A stretch of DNA of 64,000 nucleotides from Lactobacillus sp. ESL0785 (GCF_029395455.1 NZ_CP113916.1:372001-436000); one strand, 5' to 3'. Positions 24,212-34,044 are shown, counted from the first letter of the stretch. Notes: generated from the letters alone by a model not told the origin. Translations and numbers: made by a program.

Positions 24212-26851
24212 ATGAAGAAACTGACAAGTTCTGAATTTAGACAAATGTTCTTAGACTTCTTTAAAGAGCATGGCCACATGGTGTTGCCGAGTCAATCACT
24301 GATTCCGCAAGATGATCCAACATTATTGTGGATTAACTCTGGAGTTGCTACGATGAAGAAGTATTTTGATGGTTCAGTTGTGCCCAAGAATCACCGAATT
24401 ACTAGCTCACAGAAGTCAATTAGAACTAACGATATTGAAAACGTGGGTAAAACCGCGCGTCACCAAACTTTCTTTGAAATGCTTGGTAACTTCTCAGTTG
24501 GTGATTACTTTAAGAAGGAAGCAATTCCGTGGGCTTGGGAATTTTTGACCAGTCCTGACTGGCTCGGATTAGATAAGGATAAGTTGTATTGCACGGTTTA
24601 TCCTAAAGATACTGAAGCACAAGAAATTTGGAAAAAGGCTGGGATGCCTGAAGACCACATCGTGAAGCTAGAAGAAAACTTCTGGGATATTGGTGAAGGT
24701 CCATGTGGTCCTGACTCCGAAATCTTTTATGATCGTGGTCAAGAAAATAACGATGTCGCTGAAGATGACCCAGAGAACTTCCCGGGTGGTGAAAATGCGC
24801 GTTACCTTGAAATCTGGAATATTGTGTTTTCACAATATAACCATTTAGCTAATGGTAAGTACGTCGATCAGCCACATAAGAATATTGATACGGGGATGGG
24901 ACTAGAACGAGTTCTGTCAATTTTGCAGGATGCGCCAACTAACTTTGAAACCGACTTATTCTTGCCGATTATCCATGAAACCGAAAAGATGACACCAGGT
25001 AAGAAGTACGAGATTGCTGATGAAAATACTCCAGCATTCAAGATTATTGCTGACCACGTGCGGACTGTTAGTTTTGCCATTGCTGATGGAGCTTTGCCAT
25101 CAAACACTGGACGCGGCTATGTTTTGCGGCGATTAATTCGGCGTGCCGACCTGAATGGTCAACGCTTGGGAATTAAGGGAGCTTTCCTTTATAAATTAGT
25201 GCCAGTTGTTGGCGAAATCATGCAAAGCCACTATCCAGAAGTGACTGACCAAAAGGACTTCATCGCTAAGGTAATTAAGAATGAGGAAGAAAGATTCCAA
25301 GTGACACTTGAATCTGGCTTGACCCTACTTGATGACTTAATTGCCAAGGGTAAAGATTCAGATGATAAGACGATTTCTGGTAAGGATGCTTTCAAATTAT
25401 TTGATACTTACGGCTTCCCTTACGAATTAACGTTTGAATCTGCTCAAGATGCCGGTTTAAAGGTTGATAAGAAGGGCTTTGATGCCGAAATGCAAGCCCA
25501 AAAAGATCGTGCACGTAATGCTCGGGGGAATTTGCAATCAATGGGTGCTCAAGATGTTACTTTAATGAATATTAAGGATAAGTCTGAGTTTGAATACGGC
25601 ATTTATGAAGAAAAGCACGCTAAACTGATTGATATTATTGTTGACGATAAGTTAGTTGATAAGACTGACAGTGAACAGGCAATGCTTATTTTTGATAAAA
25701 CGCCATTTTACGCAGAACGTGGTGGTCAAGTTGCCGATCATGGTAGAATTTACGATCAAGAAGGCGAATTGGTTGCCGAAGTAACTGACGTCCAACATGC
25801 GCCAAATGACCAGAATATGCACTTGGTTCAAGTAATTTTGCCATTAGAAAAGGGCCAAGAATACGTTTTAAAGATTGACCGTAAGCGCCGTGAGGGTTTG
25901 CGTCATTCGCACTCAGCAACGCACTTGCTGCATGCGGCATTGCGCAGTATTTTAGGTGACCATACACATCAGGCTGGTAGTTTAGTTGAACCAGATTATT
26001 TACGCTTTGACTTTACAGCGATTGAACCGTTAACTGATAAGGAACTGAAGTCAGTTGAAGAATTGGTTAACCAAAAGATTTGGGAAGCTCTAGACGTTAA
26101 GACGACAATTACTGATGAAGAAACTGGTAAAAAGATGGGTGGTTTAGCCTTATTTGACGGTAAGTACGGCGACAAGGTTCGCGTTGTCCAAATGGGCGAT
26201 TTCTCCAGTGAATTCTGTGGTGGTACGCACTGTGATAATACTAACCAAATCGGAATTTTTAAGATTACTTCCGAATCAGCTGTTGGTGCCGGTGTTAGAA
26301 GAATTGAAGCTGTCATGTCTAAGAAGGCTTATGCTTACCTTGCTGATCGTTCAGAGTTACTTGATGAAATTCAAGCAGAAGTTAAGTCGACTAAGCCAGA
26401 AGATATTATTGATAAAGTTGATAGTCTTGAAAAAGAACTGCATGATAGCCAAAAGCAAGTTGAAGATTTGAATTTGAAGATTAACCAAGCTAAGGCTGGA
26501 GAAATTTTTAATGATATTCAAAAAGCAGGCGACTTGACCGTTATTGCTAAGAAGGTTGATGTTAACGGCATGAATGATTTACGCGAGCTTGCGGACACTT
26601 GGAAGAGTGGCAATAAGTCCGATGTTCTTGTTTTGGCAGCTGCTAACGATGGCAAAGCAAATATGATTATCAGTTTGGGTCAAAAAGCACTAGATAAAGG
26701 CTTAAAGGCAGGCGCTTTAATCAAGCAAGCTGCACCAATCTTTGGTGGTGGCGGCGGTGGTCGTCCGAATATGGCTCAAGCTGGTGGTAAAAAGCCAGAA
26801 GGACTTGATGAAGCCATTAAGACAGTCGTTGACGCAATTAATATAAATTAA
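24212..26851 (+). CDS. alaS: Alanyl-tRNA synthetase
   Basis: The 879-residue enzyme is full length. The N-terminal catalytic domain starts EFRQMFLDFFKEHGH, with the class II motifs. The editing domain has HSHSATHLLH and the metal-binding FCGGTHCDN. A coiled coil follows (about residues 725-775), and the C-terminal Gly-rich FGGGGGGRPNMAQAGG belongs to the C-Ala domain. It charges tRNA-Ala and deacylates mis-charged Ser and Gly. Expression is under the T-box leader. The ribosome binding site is AAAGGAG. Confidence 0.97.
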   Translation: MKKLTSSEFRQMFLDFFKEHGHMVLPSQSLIPQDDPTLLWINSGVATMKKYFDGSVVPKNHRITSSQKSIRTNDIENVGKTARHQTFFEMLGNFSVGDYFKKEAIPWAWEFLTSPDWLGLDKDKLYCTVYPKDTEAQEIWKKAGMPEDHIVKLEENFWDIGEGPCGPDSEIFYDRGQENNDVAEDDPENFPGGENARYLEIWNIVFSQYNHLANGKYVDQPHKNIDTGMGLERVLSILQDAPTNFETDLFLPIIHETEKMTPGKKYEIADENTPAFKIIADHVRTVSFAIADGALPSNTGRGYVLRRLIRRADLNGQRLGIKGAFLYKLVPVVGEIMQSHYPEVTDQKDFIAKVIKNEEERFQVTLESGLTLLDDLIAKGKDSDDKTISGKDAFKLFDTYGFPYELTFESAQDAGLKVDKKGFDAEMQAQKDRARNARGNLQSMGAQDVTLMNIKDKSEFEYGIYEEKHAKLIDIIVDDKLVDKTDSEQAMLIFDKTPFYAERGGQVADHGRIYDQEGELVAEVTDVQHAPNDQNMHLVQVILPLEKGQEYVLKIDRKRREGLRHSHSATHLLHAALRSILGDHTHQAGSLVEPDYLRFDFTAIEPLTDKELKSVEELVNQKIWEALDVKTTITDEETGKKMGGLALFDGKYGDKVRVVQMGDFSSEFCGGTHCDNTNQIGIFKITSESAVGAGVRRIEAVMSKKAYAYLADRSELLDEIQAEVKSTKPEDIIDKVDSLEKELHDSQKQVEDLNLKINQAKAGEIFNDIQKAGDLTVIAKKVDVNGMNDLRELADTWKSGNKSDVLVLAAANDGKANMIISLGQKALDKGLKAGALIKQAAPIFGGGGGGRPNMAQAGGKKPEGLDEAIKTVVDAININ

Positions 26852-26855
26852 TTGA

Positions 26856-26884
26856 TTGAGTTTAAACTGTTTTTCAAGTAAAAT
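26856..26884 (+). promoter_or_regulatory. Promoter of ireB-ruvX-yrzB
   Basis: TTGAGT (26856-26861) and TAAAAT (26879-26884) have a 17-base spacer. The operon may also receive read-through from alaS, as no terminator is seen between them. Confidence 0.65.
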
Positions 26885-26904
26885 TGTGTTAGGAGGAATA
26901 AAAA

Positions 26905-27162
26905 ATGAGTTCGCTAGATAAAACGATGCATTTTGACTTTAACCAAAATAAAGGCAAAAATGTTTATGATACTCTGCAAGATGTTTATAATGCACTTGAA
27001 GAAAAGGGTTATAATCCAATTAATCAGATTGTCGGCTACTTATTGTCTGGTGATCCAGCATATATTCCACGGCACAATGACGCTCGTAATTTAATTTTAA
27101 AACATGAGCGTGATGAAATAATTGAAGAACTTGTCAAAAGTTATCTTGGCAAAGATAAATAA
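26905..27162 (+). CDS. ireB: IreB-family regulatory phosphoprotein (UPF0297)
   Basis: The 85-residue protein contains the family's conserved core [23 protein letters not shown] and HNDARNLI. In Enterococcus IreB is phosphorylated on N-terminal threonines by the kinase IreK and affects cephalosporin resistance; the threonine at position 7 is kept here. The gene overlaps ruvX by one base. The order alaS-ireB-ruvX-yrzB is conserved in Firmicutes. Confidence 0.92.
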   Translation: MSSLDKTMHFDFNQNKGKNVYDTLQDVYNALEEKGYNPINQIVGYLLSGDPAYIPRHNDARNLILKHERDEIIEELVKSYLGKDK

Positions 27163-27590
27163 TGCGCTTAATAGGTTTAGATGTCGGCTCTAAGACAGTA
27201 GGTGTTGCGGTAAGTGACGAATTGGGAATTACTGCCCAAAAAGTAACAACAATTCCGATTGATGAAGATAAGTTCAGCTTTGGGATGCGACCATTAAAGA
27301 AGATTGTGCGGCAATATGATGCAGACGGTTTTGTTTTAGGTCTACCCAAAAACATGGATGGCTCGTCAGGTAATTCGGTTGCTCGCAGTAAGGCTTATGG
27401 TGATCGGCTAATTGCTAAGTTTGGGTTGCCTGTTTATTATTCAGATGAGCGGTTAACGACAATTGAGTCACGCAGAGTGCTGGTTGAAGAAGTAGGAATG
27501 CATGATCGTCATCAACGTAAGCAGGTGATTGACCAGATGGCTGCTGTCTTGATTTTACAAAATTATTTAGACTTACACCGAAAGGATTAA
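27162..27590 (+). CDS. ruvX: YqgF/RuvX family RNase H-like nuclease
   Basis: The 142-residue protein has the RNase H-like fold: RLIGLDVGSKTVGVAVSD with catalytic Asp 6, VLGLPKNMDGSSG in the middle and YSDERLTTIESRRVL with the second acidic residue. It is annotated as a putative Holliday junction resolvase and also implicated in pre-16S rRNA 5' end processing. The start overlaps the ireB stop. Confidence 0.93.
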   Translation: MRLIGLDVGSKTVGVAVSDELGITAQKVTTIPIDEDKFSFGMRPLKKIVRQYDADGFVLGLPKNMDGSSGNSVARSKAYGDRLIAKFGLPVYYSDERLTTIESRRVLVEEVGMHDRHQRKQVIDQMAAVLILQNYLDLHRKD

Positions 27591-27591
27591 T

Positions 27592-27897
27592 ATGACACAA
27601 GAAGTTCACGGTGATGACCGGCAAATTACCCTTGTTGATGACAAAGGTAATGAAGAATTATACGAAGTTTTGTTTACATTTCACTCAGATGACTATGATA
27701 AGTCCTATATCTTGCTTTATCCTGCCGCTGTTGGCGATGATGAGGAAGTTGAAGTTCAGGCATTTAGTTATGATGCTGATGATGCAGGCGATGTAACCAG
27801 CAGCGATTTGCACGAAATTGAAGCAGATGATGAATGGAATATGGTTCAAGGGGTGCTCAACACCTTCTTGGATGATGACCGTTTAAGTGGTGAATAA
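27592..27897 (+). CDS. DUF1292 protein (YrzB-like)
   Basis: The 101-residue acidic protein belongs to the DUF1292 family: ITLVDDKGNEELYEVLFTF at the N-terminus and a central YILLYPA. It starts one base after the ruvX stop, in the usual ireB-ruvX-yrzB order. The molecular role is unknown. The C-terminal half is rich in Asp and Glu. Confidence 0.9.
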   Translation: MTQEVHGDDRQITLVDDKGNEELYEVLFTFHSDDYDKSYILLYPAAVGDDEEVEVQAFSYDADDAGDVTSSDLHEIEADDEWNMVQGVLNTFLDDDRLSGE

Positions 27898-27899
27898 AA

Positions 27900-27932
27900 A
27901 GAAAAGACTGGCTTAGCCAGTCTTTTTTTATT
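27900..27932 (+). terminator. Terminator of the ireB operon
   Basis: AAAGACTGGC and GCCAGTCTTT form a stem with a three-base loop, followed by T residues. Confidence 0.9.
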
Positions 27933-27953
27933 AATAGAGAAAAATTAATACTA

Positions 27954-30305
27954 ATGAATAATAAAATATTAAAAACGTTGGAATTTGCGAAAATTACACA
28001 AAAATTGAGTCAGCAGGCAATTACCAAGCCAGCTAAAGAAAGAGCAATGAAGTTGCAGCCTAGTGGTGATTACCAACAAGTAAAAACATCATTGGCACAA
28101 ACACTAGTACTTGTTAATTTGCTACGTGTTGAAGGTCAATTACCATTGACTGATTTTGTTGATGTGCGCCCTAGTACTAAACGGTTGCGTATTAAAGCAA
28201 ATTTAAATGCCAAAGAATTAGGTAATTTACTATTGGTTTTGACGTTAGCTAAGGAAATTACTAGTTTTGTTGCTGATGTGGACGAAGAAAAAGTTGATTT
28301 AGCAGCAATCAAGATAATTTTGGCAGAATTAAATATTCCGGAAATGCTGTTAAACGAGCTTAAACGAGCATTAGATTATGATGGCGAAGTTTTGGACACT
28401 GCATCGAGCAATTTAGCGCGGCTGCGACATGACTTGAAAAGTAACGATGAAGAAATTAAAGCACGCATGGATACTTACATCAAAGGCAACGACAGTAAGT
28501 ATTTATCTGAGCAAATTGTGACAATTCGTGATGATCGCTATGTTATCCCGGTTAAGCAAGAATATCGTGCTAAATTTGGTGGGGTAGTACATGATCAAAG
28601 TGCTAGTGGTCAAACTTTGTTTGTTGAACCTGGAGCAGTTTTGAACTTGAATAACCGGCAGCAGAACTTATTGGCACAAGAAAGACAAGAAATTCACCGT
28701 ATTTTACGGCACTTGTCAGACTTAGCACGTACAGAAGTTGACCAGTTGGATGCGATTGCTGCAGCATTAACTGAGCTGGATTTCTTGCAAGCCAAGGCTC
28801 AGTTAGCTAAGGCAATGCAGGCAACAGAACCTAAGTTGAGTGCCGCTAATGAATTGCACTTGTTGCAAGCACGCCATCCCTTGATTGCTCCTGAAAAAGT
28901 TGTTCCAAATGATATTCGGCTAGGCGGCGAATTTGATACTATTTTGATTACAGGGCCGAACACTGGTGGTAAGACCATTACGTTAAAAACCGTTGGCTTG
29001 CTTCAGTTGATGGCTCAAGCAGGATTGTTTATTCCTACGGCAGAAGGCAGTCAGGTTGGTGTCTTTCAGGATATTTGTGCTGATATTGGTGATGAACAGT
29101 CGATAGAGCAATCACTTAGTACTTTTTCATCGCATATTAATGATATTGTTCAGATTATGAAAAGGGTTAATGAAAAAACTTTAGTTTTAATTGATGAAAT
29201 TGGTGCAGGAACTGATCCTGAAGAAGGAGCAAGTTTAGCAATTAGTATTTTGGACTTTTTGCGGAAGAAAAAAGCTAAAATTATGGTAACTACTCATTAT
29301 CCCGAATTGAAGTTGTATGGCTATAATCGTCCTAAAACTACTAATGCTTCGATGGAGTTTGACTTGAAGACTTTGTCGCCAACTTATCGCCTGCAAATCG
29401 GTATTCCGGGACACAGTAATGCATTTGCGATTGCTCGACGGCTTGGAATGCGTGAAGACGTTGTGAAGACGGCTCAGGGATTAATGTCTGATGAAAATAC
29501 AGATATTAATACGATGATTGCCAAATTGAACCGCCAAACTAAAGAAGCAACTGATGCGCACAATCACTTGGCTAGCAGTCTTGATCGGAGTGAAAAACTG
29601 GAAATCAAATTGCAGCAAGCACTAGATTGGTATAATCAACGAGTGCAAAAACAGCTGGAATTTGCTCAAGATCGTGCTAATGAAGTTGTAGCGAAAAAGC
29701 GTAAAAAAGCTGACCGAATTATTGCTCAATTGGAGCAGCAGCATGGTAACGTTAAGCAAAATGAAGTGATTGCAGCTAAAGGTGAGTTTAATCAATTAGC
29801 TAAGCAAGAAGAAAATTTAGCGCATAACAAGGTATTACAACGTGAAAAGAAACGACACCATGTCGAAGTTGGCAACCGCGTTAAAGTTTTATCTTACGGT
29901 CAAGTTGGTACCATTACTAAAAAATTGGGTGATCACCAATACGAAGTGCAATTAGGTATTATGAAAGTGAAGGTCAGCGATCGTGATGTGGCCAAGATTA
30001 GTAATGAACCTAAAGCTAAGCAAAAGACTGTTCATGCAGTTAGTGCTAACCGCCGTAGTAATGCCCGAAGTGAATTGGATTTGCGCGGTCAGCGCTATGA
30101 AGAGGCAATGACTAATTTAGACCGCTATTTTGATTCTGTTCTTTTAGCTGGACTTGATATAGTTACGATTATTCATGGTATTGGTACCGGTGCAATTCGC
30201 AAAGGTGTTTGGCAATATTTAAAATCTAGCAGTCATGTTGCCAGCTATAATTATGCGCCAGCCAATGAAGGCGGCAATGGGGCTACGATTGTTCATTTAA
30301 AGTGA
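27954..30305 (+). CDS. mutS2: MutS2 endonuclease/ATPase
   Basis: The 783-residue protein has the MutS2 architecture: an N-terminal clamp/core, Walker A GPNTGGKT near residue 334, Walker B LIDEIGAGTDPEEG near 412, a long coiled-coil region (about 515-625) and the C-terminal Smr nuclease domain with ELDLRGQRYEEAM and the HGIGTGAIRKGV motif. MutS2 acts on branched DNA and limits recombination, and in Bacillus also rescues collided ribosomes. The ribosome binding site is weak (GAGAAAAA). Confidence 0.95.
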   Translation: MNNKILKTLEFAKITQKLSQQAITKPAKERAMKLQPSGDYQQVKTSLAQTLVLVNLLRVEGQLPLTDFVDVRPSTKRLRIKANLNAKELGNLLLVLTLAKEITSFVADVDEEKVDLAAIKIILAELNIPEMLLNELKRALDYDGEVLDTASSNLARLRHDLKSNDEEIKARMDTYIKGNDSKYLSEQIVTIRDDRYVIPVKQEYRAKFGGVVHDQSASGQTLFVEPGAVLNLNNRQQNLLAQERQEIHRILRHLSDLARTEVDQLDAIAAALTELDFLQAKAQLAKAMQATEPKLSAANELHLLQARHPLIAPEKVVPNDIRLGGEFDTILITGPNTGGKTITLKTVGLLQLMAQAGLFIPTAEGSQVGVFQDICADIGDEQSIEQSLSTFSSHINDIVQIMKRVNEKTLVLIDEIGAGTDPEEGASLAISILDFLRKKKAKIMVTTHYPELKLYGYNRPKTTNASMEFDLKTLSPTYRLQIGIPGHSNAFAIARRLGMREDVVKTAQGLMSDENTDINTMIAKLNRQTKEATDAHNHLASSLDRSEKLEIKLQQALDWYNQRVQKQLEFAQDRANEVVAKKRKKADRIIAQLEQQHGNVKQNEVIAAKGEFNQLAKQEENLAHNKVLQREKKRHHVEVGNRVKVLSYGQVGTITKKLGDHQYEVQLGIMKVKVSDRDVAKISNEPKAKQKTVHAVSANRRSNARSELDLRGQRYEEAMTNLDRYFDSVLLAGLDIVTIIHGIGTGAIRKGVWQYLKSSSHVASYNYAPANEGGNGATIVHLK

Positions 30306-30310
30306 ACTAC

Positions 30311-30339
30311 TTGTAAAAAGTAAGTTAACTTGCTATACT
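30311..30339 (+). promoter_or_regulatory. Promoter of trxA
   Basis: TTGTAA (30311-30316) and TATACT (30334-30339) have a 17-base spacer. Confidence 0.7.
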
Positions 30340-30383
30340 AAATTTATTAAGAAAAAGTCTTAGATTAATTAGGAGGTATATTC

Positions 30384-30695
30384 ATGGTTGATGAATTAAC
30401 TGATACAAACTTTGAAGAAGAAACTAATAGTGGTGTTGTATTGACGGACTTTTGGGCAACTTGGTGTGGTCCATGCAAGATGCAGTCACCAGTTATCGAT
30501 CAATTGGCTGAAGAGCGTCAAGATGTTAAATTTACTAAAATGGATGTTGACCAGAACAAGGAAACCCCAAGTTCTTTAGGCATTATGGCCATTCCAACAA
30601 TGATCATTAAGAAAGATGGTAAAATCGTTGATCGGTTAACTGGTTATACCCCAAAACCCAAGCTTAACCAGATCTTAAATCAATATACTGATTAA
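30384..30695 (+). CDS. trxA: Thioredoxin
   Basis: The 103-residue protein has the canonical active site WCGPCK near residues 29-34, the cis-Pro IPTMIIKKDG and a Gly-rich C-terminal strand. It reduces protein disulfides and ribonucleotide reductase with electrons from thioredoxin reductase. It has its own promoter and the ribosome binding site AGGAGG. The gene lies downstream of mutS2, an order also seen in other lactobacilli. Confidence 0.95.
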   Translation: MVDELTDTNFEEETNSGVVLTDFWATWCGPCKMQSPVIDQLAEERQDVKFTKMDVDQNKETPSSLGIMAIPTMIIKKDGKIVDRLTGYTPKPKLNQILNQYTD

Positions 30696-30732
30696 TAAAA
30701 AGCTTCCTGTATTCAGGAAGCTTTTTTATTTG
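30694..30732. terminator. Bidirectional terminator between trxA and mscL
   Basis: AAAAAGCTTCCTG and CAGGAAGCTTTTT pair around the loop TATT. Confidence 0.92.
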
Positions 30733-31100
30733 CCTTGTTTTTCTAATAGGTCACGAATTTCTTTTAAGTAGTCTTCAGCAGTTGGTGGGGCTGGTTTTGC
30801 TTCTGGAGCTTTCTTATTTGATAGTTTATTAATGGCTTTGACTAGTAAGAAAACAATGAAAGCAATAATCAAAAAATTGATGATTGCATTAATAAATGCA
30901 CCATATTTAAAGGTTGCACCACCAACTTTGATTGCTAAATTCGATAGATCAATGCGCCCAATGAATAAACCCAGAAGTGGATTGATGAGATTTTTTACAA
31001 GTGAATTAACAATGTTGGTAAATGCACCACCAATGATAACACCAACAGCAAGATCCATAACATTACCGCGTTGAATAAATTCTTTAAATTCTCGAAGCAT
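30726..31100 (-). CDS. mscL: Large-conductance mechanosensitive channel
   Basis: The 124-residue inner membrane protein matches MscL: MLREFKEFIQRGNVMDLAVG at the start (amphipathic helix and TM1), a periplasmic-side loop, TM2 (FINAIINFLIIAFIVFLLVK) and a charged C-terminal helix. It opens on osmotic downshock. The start was moved to ATG 31100, nine bases after GAGGAGG; the longer frame starts upstream of the ribosome binding site. Confidence 0.95.
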   Translation of the reverse strand: MLREFKEFIQRGNVMDLAVGVIIGGAFTNIVNSLVKNLINPLLGLFIGRIDLSNLAIKVGGATFKYGAFINAIINFLIIAFIVFLLVKAINKLSNKKAPEAKPAPPTAEDYLKEIRDLLEKQGK

Positions 31101-31169
31101 TTTAGTTCCTCCTCTATTTACTTTAATCATATTGCAAATAGTAGTAGAAATTCAATTAATTGAGCATGC

Positions 31170-31577
31170 TTAATCAAGGCGAGCGGTTAATTGGACAATT
31201 TGCTTTTTATCATTGATTGCCAACTCGCATTCAGTTGTGCGTCCGGTTTCTTTTTGGATTGCTTCAGCGATAATACCGGCTTCAAGTGAAAATTCATGAC
31301 TGCCGCTATTTAATCTATCAGTAACATTTTGTCCTGATAATTCAAAGGTAATTGTGGCTTTTTTCTCTTTGCTTTTGCTTAATGAACCAAATTCAGTAAT
31401 TGTGAAAAAGCTGTTAATATCTTCATACGATGCAAGATCGTATTTGCGGGCAATTTGCTTGCCGGCCCAATAAAGAATTGCTTCAGTATCATCTCCTAAA
31501 ATCTGGGGTAATAAAAAATCGCGGTATAGTTGATTGACAAAATATACATGTTCACTTTGTTCGTTGTTGTTTTGCAT
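31170..31577 (-). CDS. DUF2507 protein (YslB-like)
   Basis: The 135-residue protein resembles the YslB/DUF2507 family: LYRDFLLPQILGDDTEAILYWAGKQIAR near the N-terminus is the most conserved segment. The fold is related to V4R/NO-binding heme-like domains, though no ligand residues can be assigned. It is divergent from murI, an arrangement that places both near the same promoter region. The role is unknown. Confidence 0.8.
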   Translation of the reverse strand: MQNNNEQSEHVYFVNQLYRDFLLPQILGDDTEAILYWAGKQIARKYDLASYEDINSFFTITEFGSLSKSKEKKATITFELSGQNVTDRLNSGSHEFSLEAGIIAEAIQKETGRTTECELAINDKKQIVQLTARLD

Positions 31578-31658
31578 AAAGTATTCATCCCTTTTATTCT
31601 TATCTATTTTACCGTAAAATTGATAAAAGTAGAAAATATTTAGGGAGAATTTTGTATT

Positions 31659-32468
31659 ATGGATAATCGACCAATTGGTCTGTTGGATTCTGGTGTTGGT
31701 GGCTTAACTGTTGTTAAAAAGGTTATGCAAAAGATGCCACACGAATCAACTGTTTTTATTGGTGATAATGCTCATATTCCTTATGGTGACAAGTCTAAGG
31801 AAGAGATTATTGCATTAACTCGTCAAAGTGTTAAGTTTTTATTAAGTAAGGATGTTAAACTAATTATTTTTGCTTGCAATACGGCCACTGCTGCGGCAAT
31901 GCCGACAATTCAAAAAGAGGTTGACCAACAAATTATTGGTGTTATTCAATCTGGTAGTTTGGCTGCTGCAGGTGTAACGAAGAATAAGCGGGTAGCAGTT
32001 GTTGGCACACAAGTAACGGCGGCGTCACATGCTTACCAAAAAGAACTTAAATTTCGAGATCCTGAAATTAAGGTGACAGAACTAGCTGCACCTAAATTAG
32101 TGCCGCTAATTGAGCGTGATGCTGATGCGGCAACTTGCTTAACGGCGGTAAAAGAAAGTCTAGCGCCGATTAAGCAGCAAGATTTTGATACCATAATTTT
32201 AGGGTGTACGCATTTTCCGATTATTCGCGATCAATTTGCCCAAGTGCTCAGTAAGCGGGTGCAGATTGTTGATCCAGCTGATCAGGTTGCGCAGTATACT
32301 TACAATGTGATGAAGCGAGATGATTTATTTAGTAGTCCGCAAGCAATGGTCAGTCATGAGTATTACACGACTGGTGATGTGGCGATGGTAAATGAATTAG
32401 GCCGCAGCTTTTTAGGTGAGCCAATGTTTAGTGCTCGCCATCTTGATGAGGGAGAAAATCATGGTTAA
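31659..32468 (+). CDS. murI: Glutamate racemase
   Basis: The 269-residue protein has both catalytic cysteines: ACNTATAAA near residue 73 and LGCTHFPI near 184, with the N-terminal GLLDSGVGGLTVV. It converts L-glutamate to D-glutamate for peptidoglycan. Its stop overlaps the start of the next gene by eight bases, so the two are translationally coupled. Confidence 0.96.
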   Translation: MDNRPIGLLDSGVGGLTVVKKVMQKMPHESTVFIGDNAHIPYGDKSKEEIIALTRQSVKFLLSKDVKLIIFACNTATAAAMPTIQKEVDQQIIGVIQSGSLAAAGVTKNKRVAVVGTQVTAASHAYQKELKFRDPEIKVTELAAPKLVPLIERDADAATCLTAVKESLAPIKQQDFDTIILGCTHFPIIRDQFAQVLSKRVQIVDPADQVAQYTYNVMKRDDLFSSPQAMVSHEYYTTGDVAMVNELGRSFLGEPMFSARHLDEGENHG

Positions 32469-33081
32469 GGAGATACTATTTGCGACAACTAATCAGGGTA
32501 AGGTTAAAGAATTGCGTGAGGCTTTTGCACAGGCAGGGATTGAGTCTGTGATTAAAACTAACGTGGACTTGGATAATCCACCAATTGTGGATGAATACGG
32601 AACAACTTTTGAACAGAATGCCAAGCTCAAGGCTCATGAACTCGCTGACTTTAGTGGAATGATTACAATTGCCGATGATTCGGGGTTAATGGTTGATGCG
32701 CTTGATGGTGCTCCGGGAGTGCATTCTGCACGTTATGCTGGTGAAGGCCATAATGATGCCCAGAATAATGCGAAATTATTGGCAGAGCTTGGCGGAGTCC
32801 CGCAAGAAAAAAGAACAGCCAAGTTCAATACAACAATTGTTGCTTCAAGGCCAGGTCAATTTGACCGTGATCTAGTCGTTAGTGGTCAATGCAGCGGCCA
32901 AATCTTAGCTGTACCACGTGGTGAAGATGGCTTTGGCTATGATCCGCTATTTTACGTACCAGAAAAGGGTAAAACTTTTGCGCAAATGACTTTGGATGAA
33001 AAAAATAGCCTGTCGCATCGCGGAAGGGCAATTAAAAAGTTACTCAAGAGTTGGCCTGAATGGTTAGCTCAGTTTAATTAA
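32461..33081 (+). CDS. rdgB: XTP/dITP diphosphatase (RdgB/HAM1)
   Basis: The 206-residue protein has the family motifs TTNQGKVKELREAF, ADDSGLMVDALDGAPGVHSARYAG and SHRGRA. It removes pyrophosphate from non-canonical purine nucleotides such as dITP and XTP. The start was moved to ATG 32461 because GAGGGAG lies eight bases before it; the longer frame adds 15 unconserved residues inside murI. The murI-rdgB pairing is common in lactobacilli. Confidence 0.94.
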   Translation: MVKEILFATTNQGKVKELREAFAQAGIESVIKTNVDLDNPPIVDEYGTTFEQNAKLKAHELADFSGMITIADDSGLMVDALDGAPGVHSARYAGEGHNDAQNNAKLLAELGGVPQEKRTAKFNTTIVASRPGQFDRDLVVSGQCSGQILAVPRGEDGFGYDPLFYVPEKGKTFAQMTLDEKNSLSHRGRAIKKLLKSWPEWLAQFN

Positions 33082-33122
33082 AAAGCAGGTCAATTTCTGA
33101 TGAAATTGGCCTGCTTTTTATC
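33080..33122. terminator. Bidirectional terminator between rdgB and mscS-like gene
   Basis: AAAAAGCAGGTCAATTTC and GAAATTGGCCTGCTTTTT form a long stem around TGAT. Confidence 0.93.
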
Positions 33123-33933
33123 CTGCTAAAGTAATTTGATGTTCTTGAAGAATTTTTAAATAGTAACTTAAATACTTATCTTGAACAATTGCCTCTTTGC
33201 CGGGCTTTACCTGAAAGTGAATTACATAATCAACAGTTTTAGCGGTTTGATTAGTAATTCCAATAATCTTCGGTCCTTGCACCAAAGTCTTTTTAGCAAG
33301 TCCCACCTGATTATTAGCCTGTTTAATCAGGGCGCGGACTTTGTCAAAGTCATTTTGGACATTTAATTGCAAGGTAATATCTAAGCCGATGCCGCCATGA
33401 GCCAGATTCTGCACAATTGAAATATTGCGGTTAGGAATATAGATGATTGAGCCATCGCTGCCTTTGAGGCGAGTGGTTCTAAGACCTAATTGAATAACGG
33501 TGCCGGTTTGATTATTAATCTGTACAATATCGCCAACATCAAATTGATCTTCACTTAAAATGAAAAATCCGTTGACTAGATCGCTAACAAAACCTTGCGC
33601 CCCCATCCCTAAAGCTAGGGAAAAAATTCCGGCACTTGCTAGAAGCGTACCAATTGGAATCCCCAAAATTGATAAAACCCCAAATAAGTAAAAGAAAATT
33701 ACGGTGTAGCTAAAAATACTATTAATTAAGGCGGTTACAGTCCTTGTTCGCTTATTTTGTGGTCTTTTTTTGTGTATTAAGTAATGGTTGATAATTCTTT
33801 TACCGCAGTAATCAATTATATAAAAAACAGCTGTTGATAAGACTAGTTGCCAAATAATTGTGAGTAAATGTTCGCCAATACTGTCCCAATTTAATTTTAA
33901 AAATTTGAGATATATTTTAAGTAAGTTATTCAT
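33118..33933 (-). CDS. Small-conductance mechanosensitive channel (MscS/YkuT-like)
   Basis: The 271-residue membrane protein has three N-terminal spans (about residues 20-125). Span three contains the pore-lining GTLLASAGIFSLALGMGAQGF with Gly/Ala packing, followed by the beta domain (DIVQINNQTGTVIQLGLRTTRLKG) and the alpha/beta domain. It gates under membrane tension as a heptamer and releases solutes. It is a single gene. Confidence 0.9.
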   Translation of the reverse strand: MNNLLKIYLKFLKLNWDSIGEHLLTIIWQLVLSTAVFYIIDYCGKRIINHYLIHKKRPQNKRTRTVTALINSIFSYTVIFFYLFGVLSILGIPIGTLLASAGIFSLALGMGAQGFVSDLVNGFFILSEDQFDVGDIVQINNQTGTVIQLGLRTTRLKGSDGSIIYIPNRNISIVQNLAHGGIGLDITLQLNVQNDFDKVRALIKQANNQVGLAKKTLVQGPKIIGITNQTAKTVDYVIHFQVKPGKEAIVQDKYLSYYLKILQEHQITLAG

Positions 33934-33986
33934 GGTGCCTGACTTTCATTTATCTAAATTAACTATAGCAAAATATGATATATAGG

Positions 33987-34015
33987 TTGAGATTAAAGTG
34001 TTTACATGCTAGACT
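33987..34015 (+). promoter_or_regulatory. Promoter of the DUF948-YtxH operon
   Basis: TTGAGA (33987-33992) and TAGACT (34010-34015) have a 17-base spacer. Confidence 0.6.
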
Positions 34016-34044
34016 TTTTTTAGATGTAAAATTGGAGGTAGAAG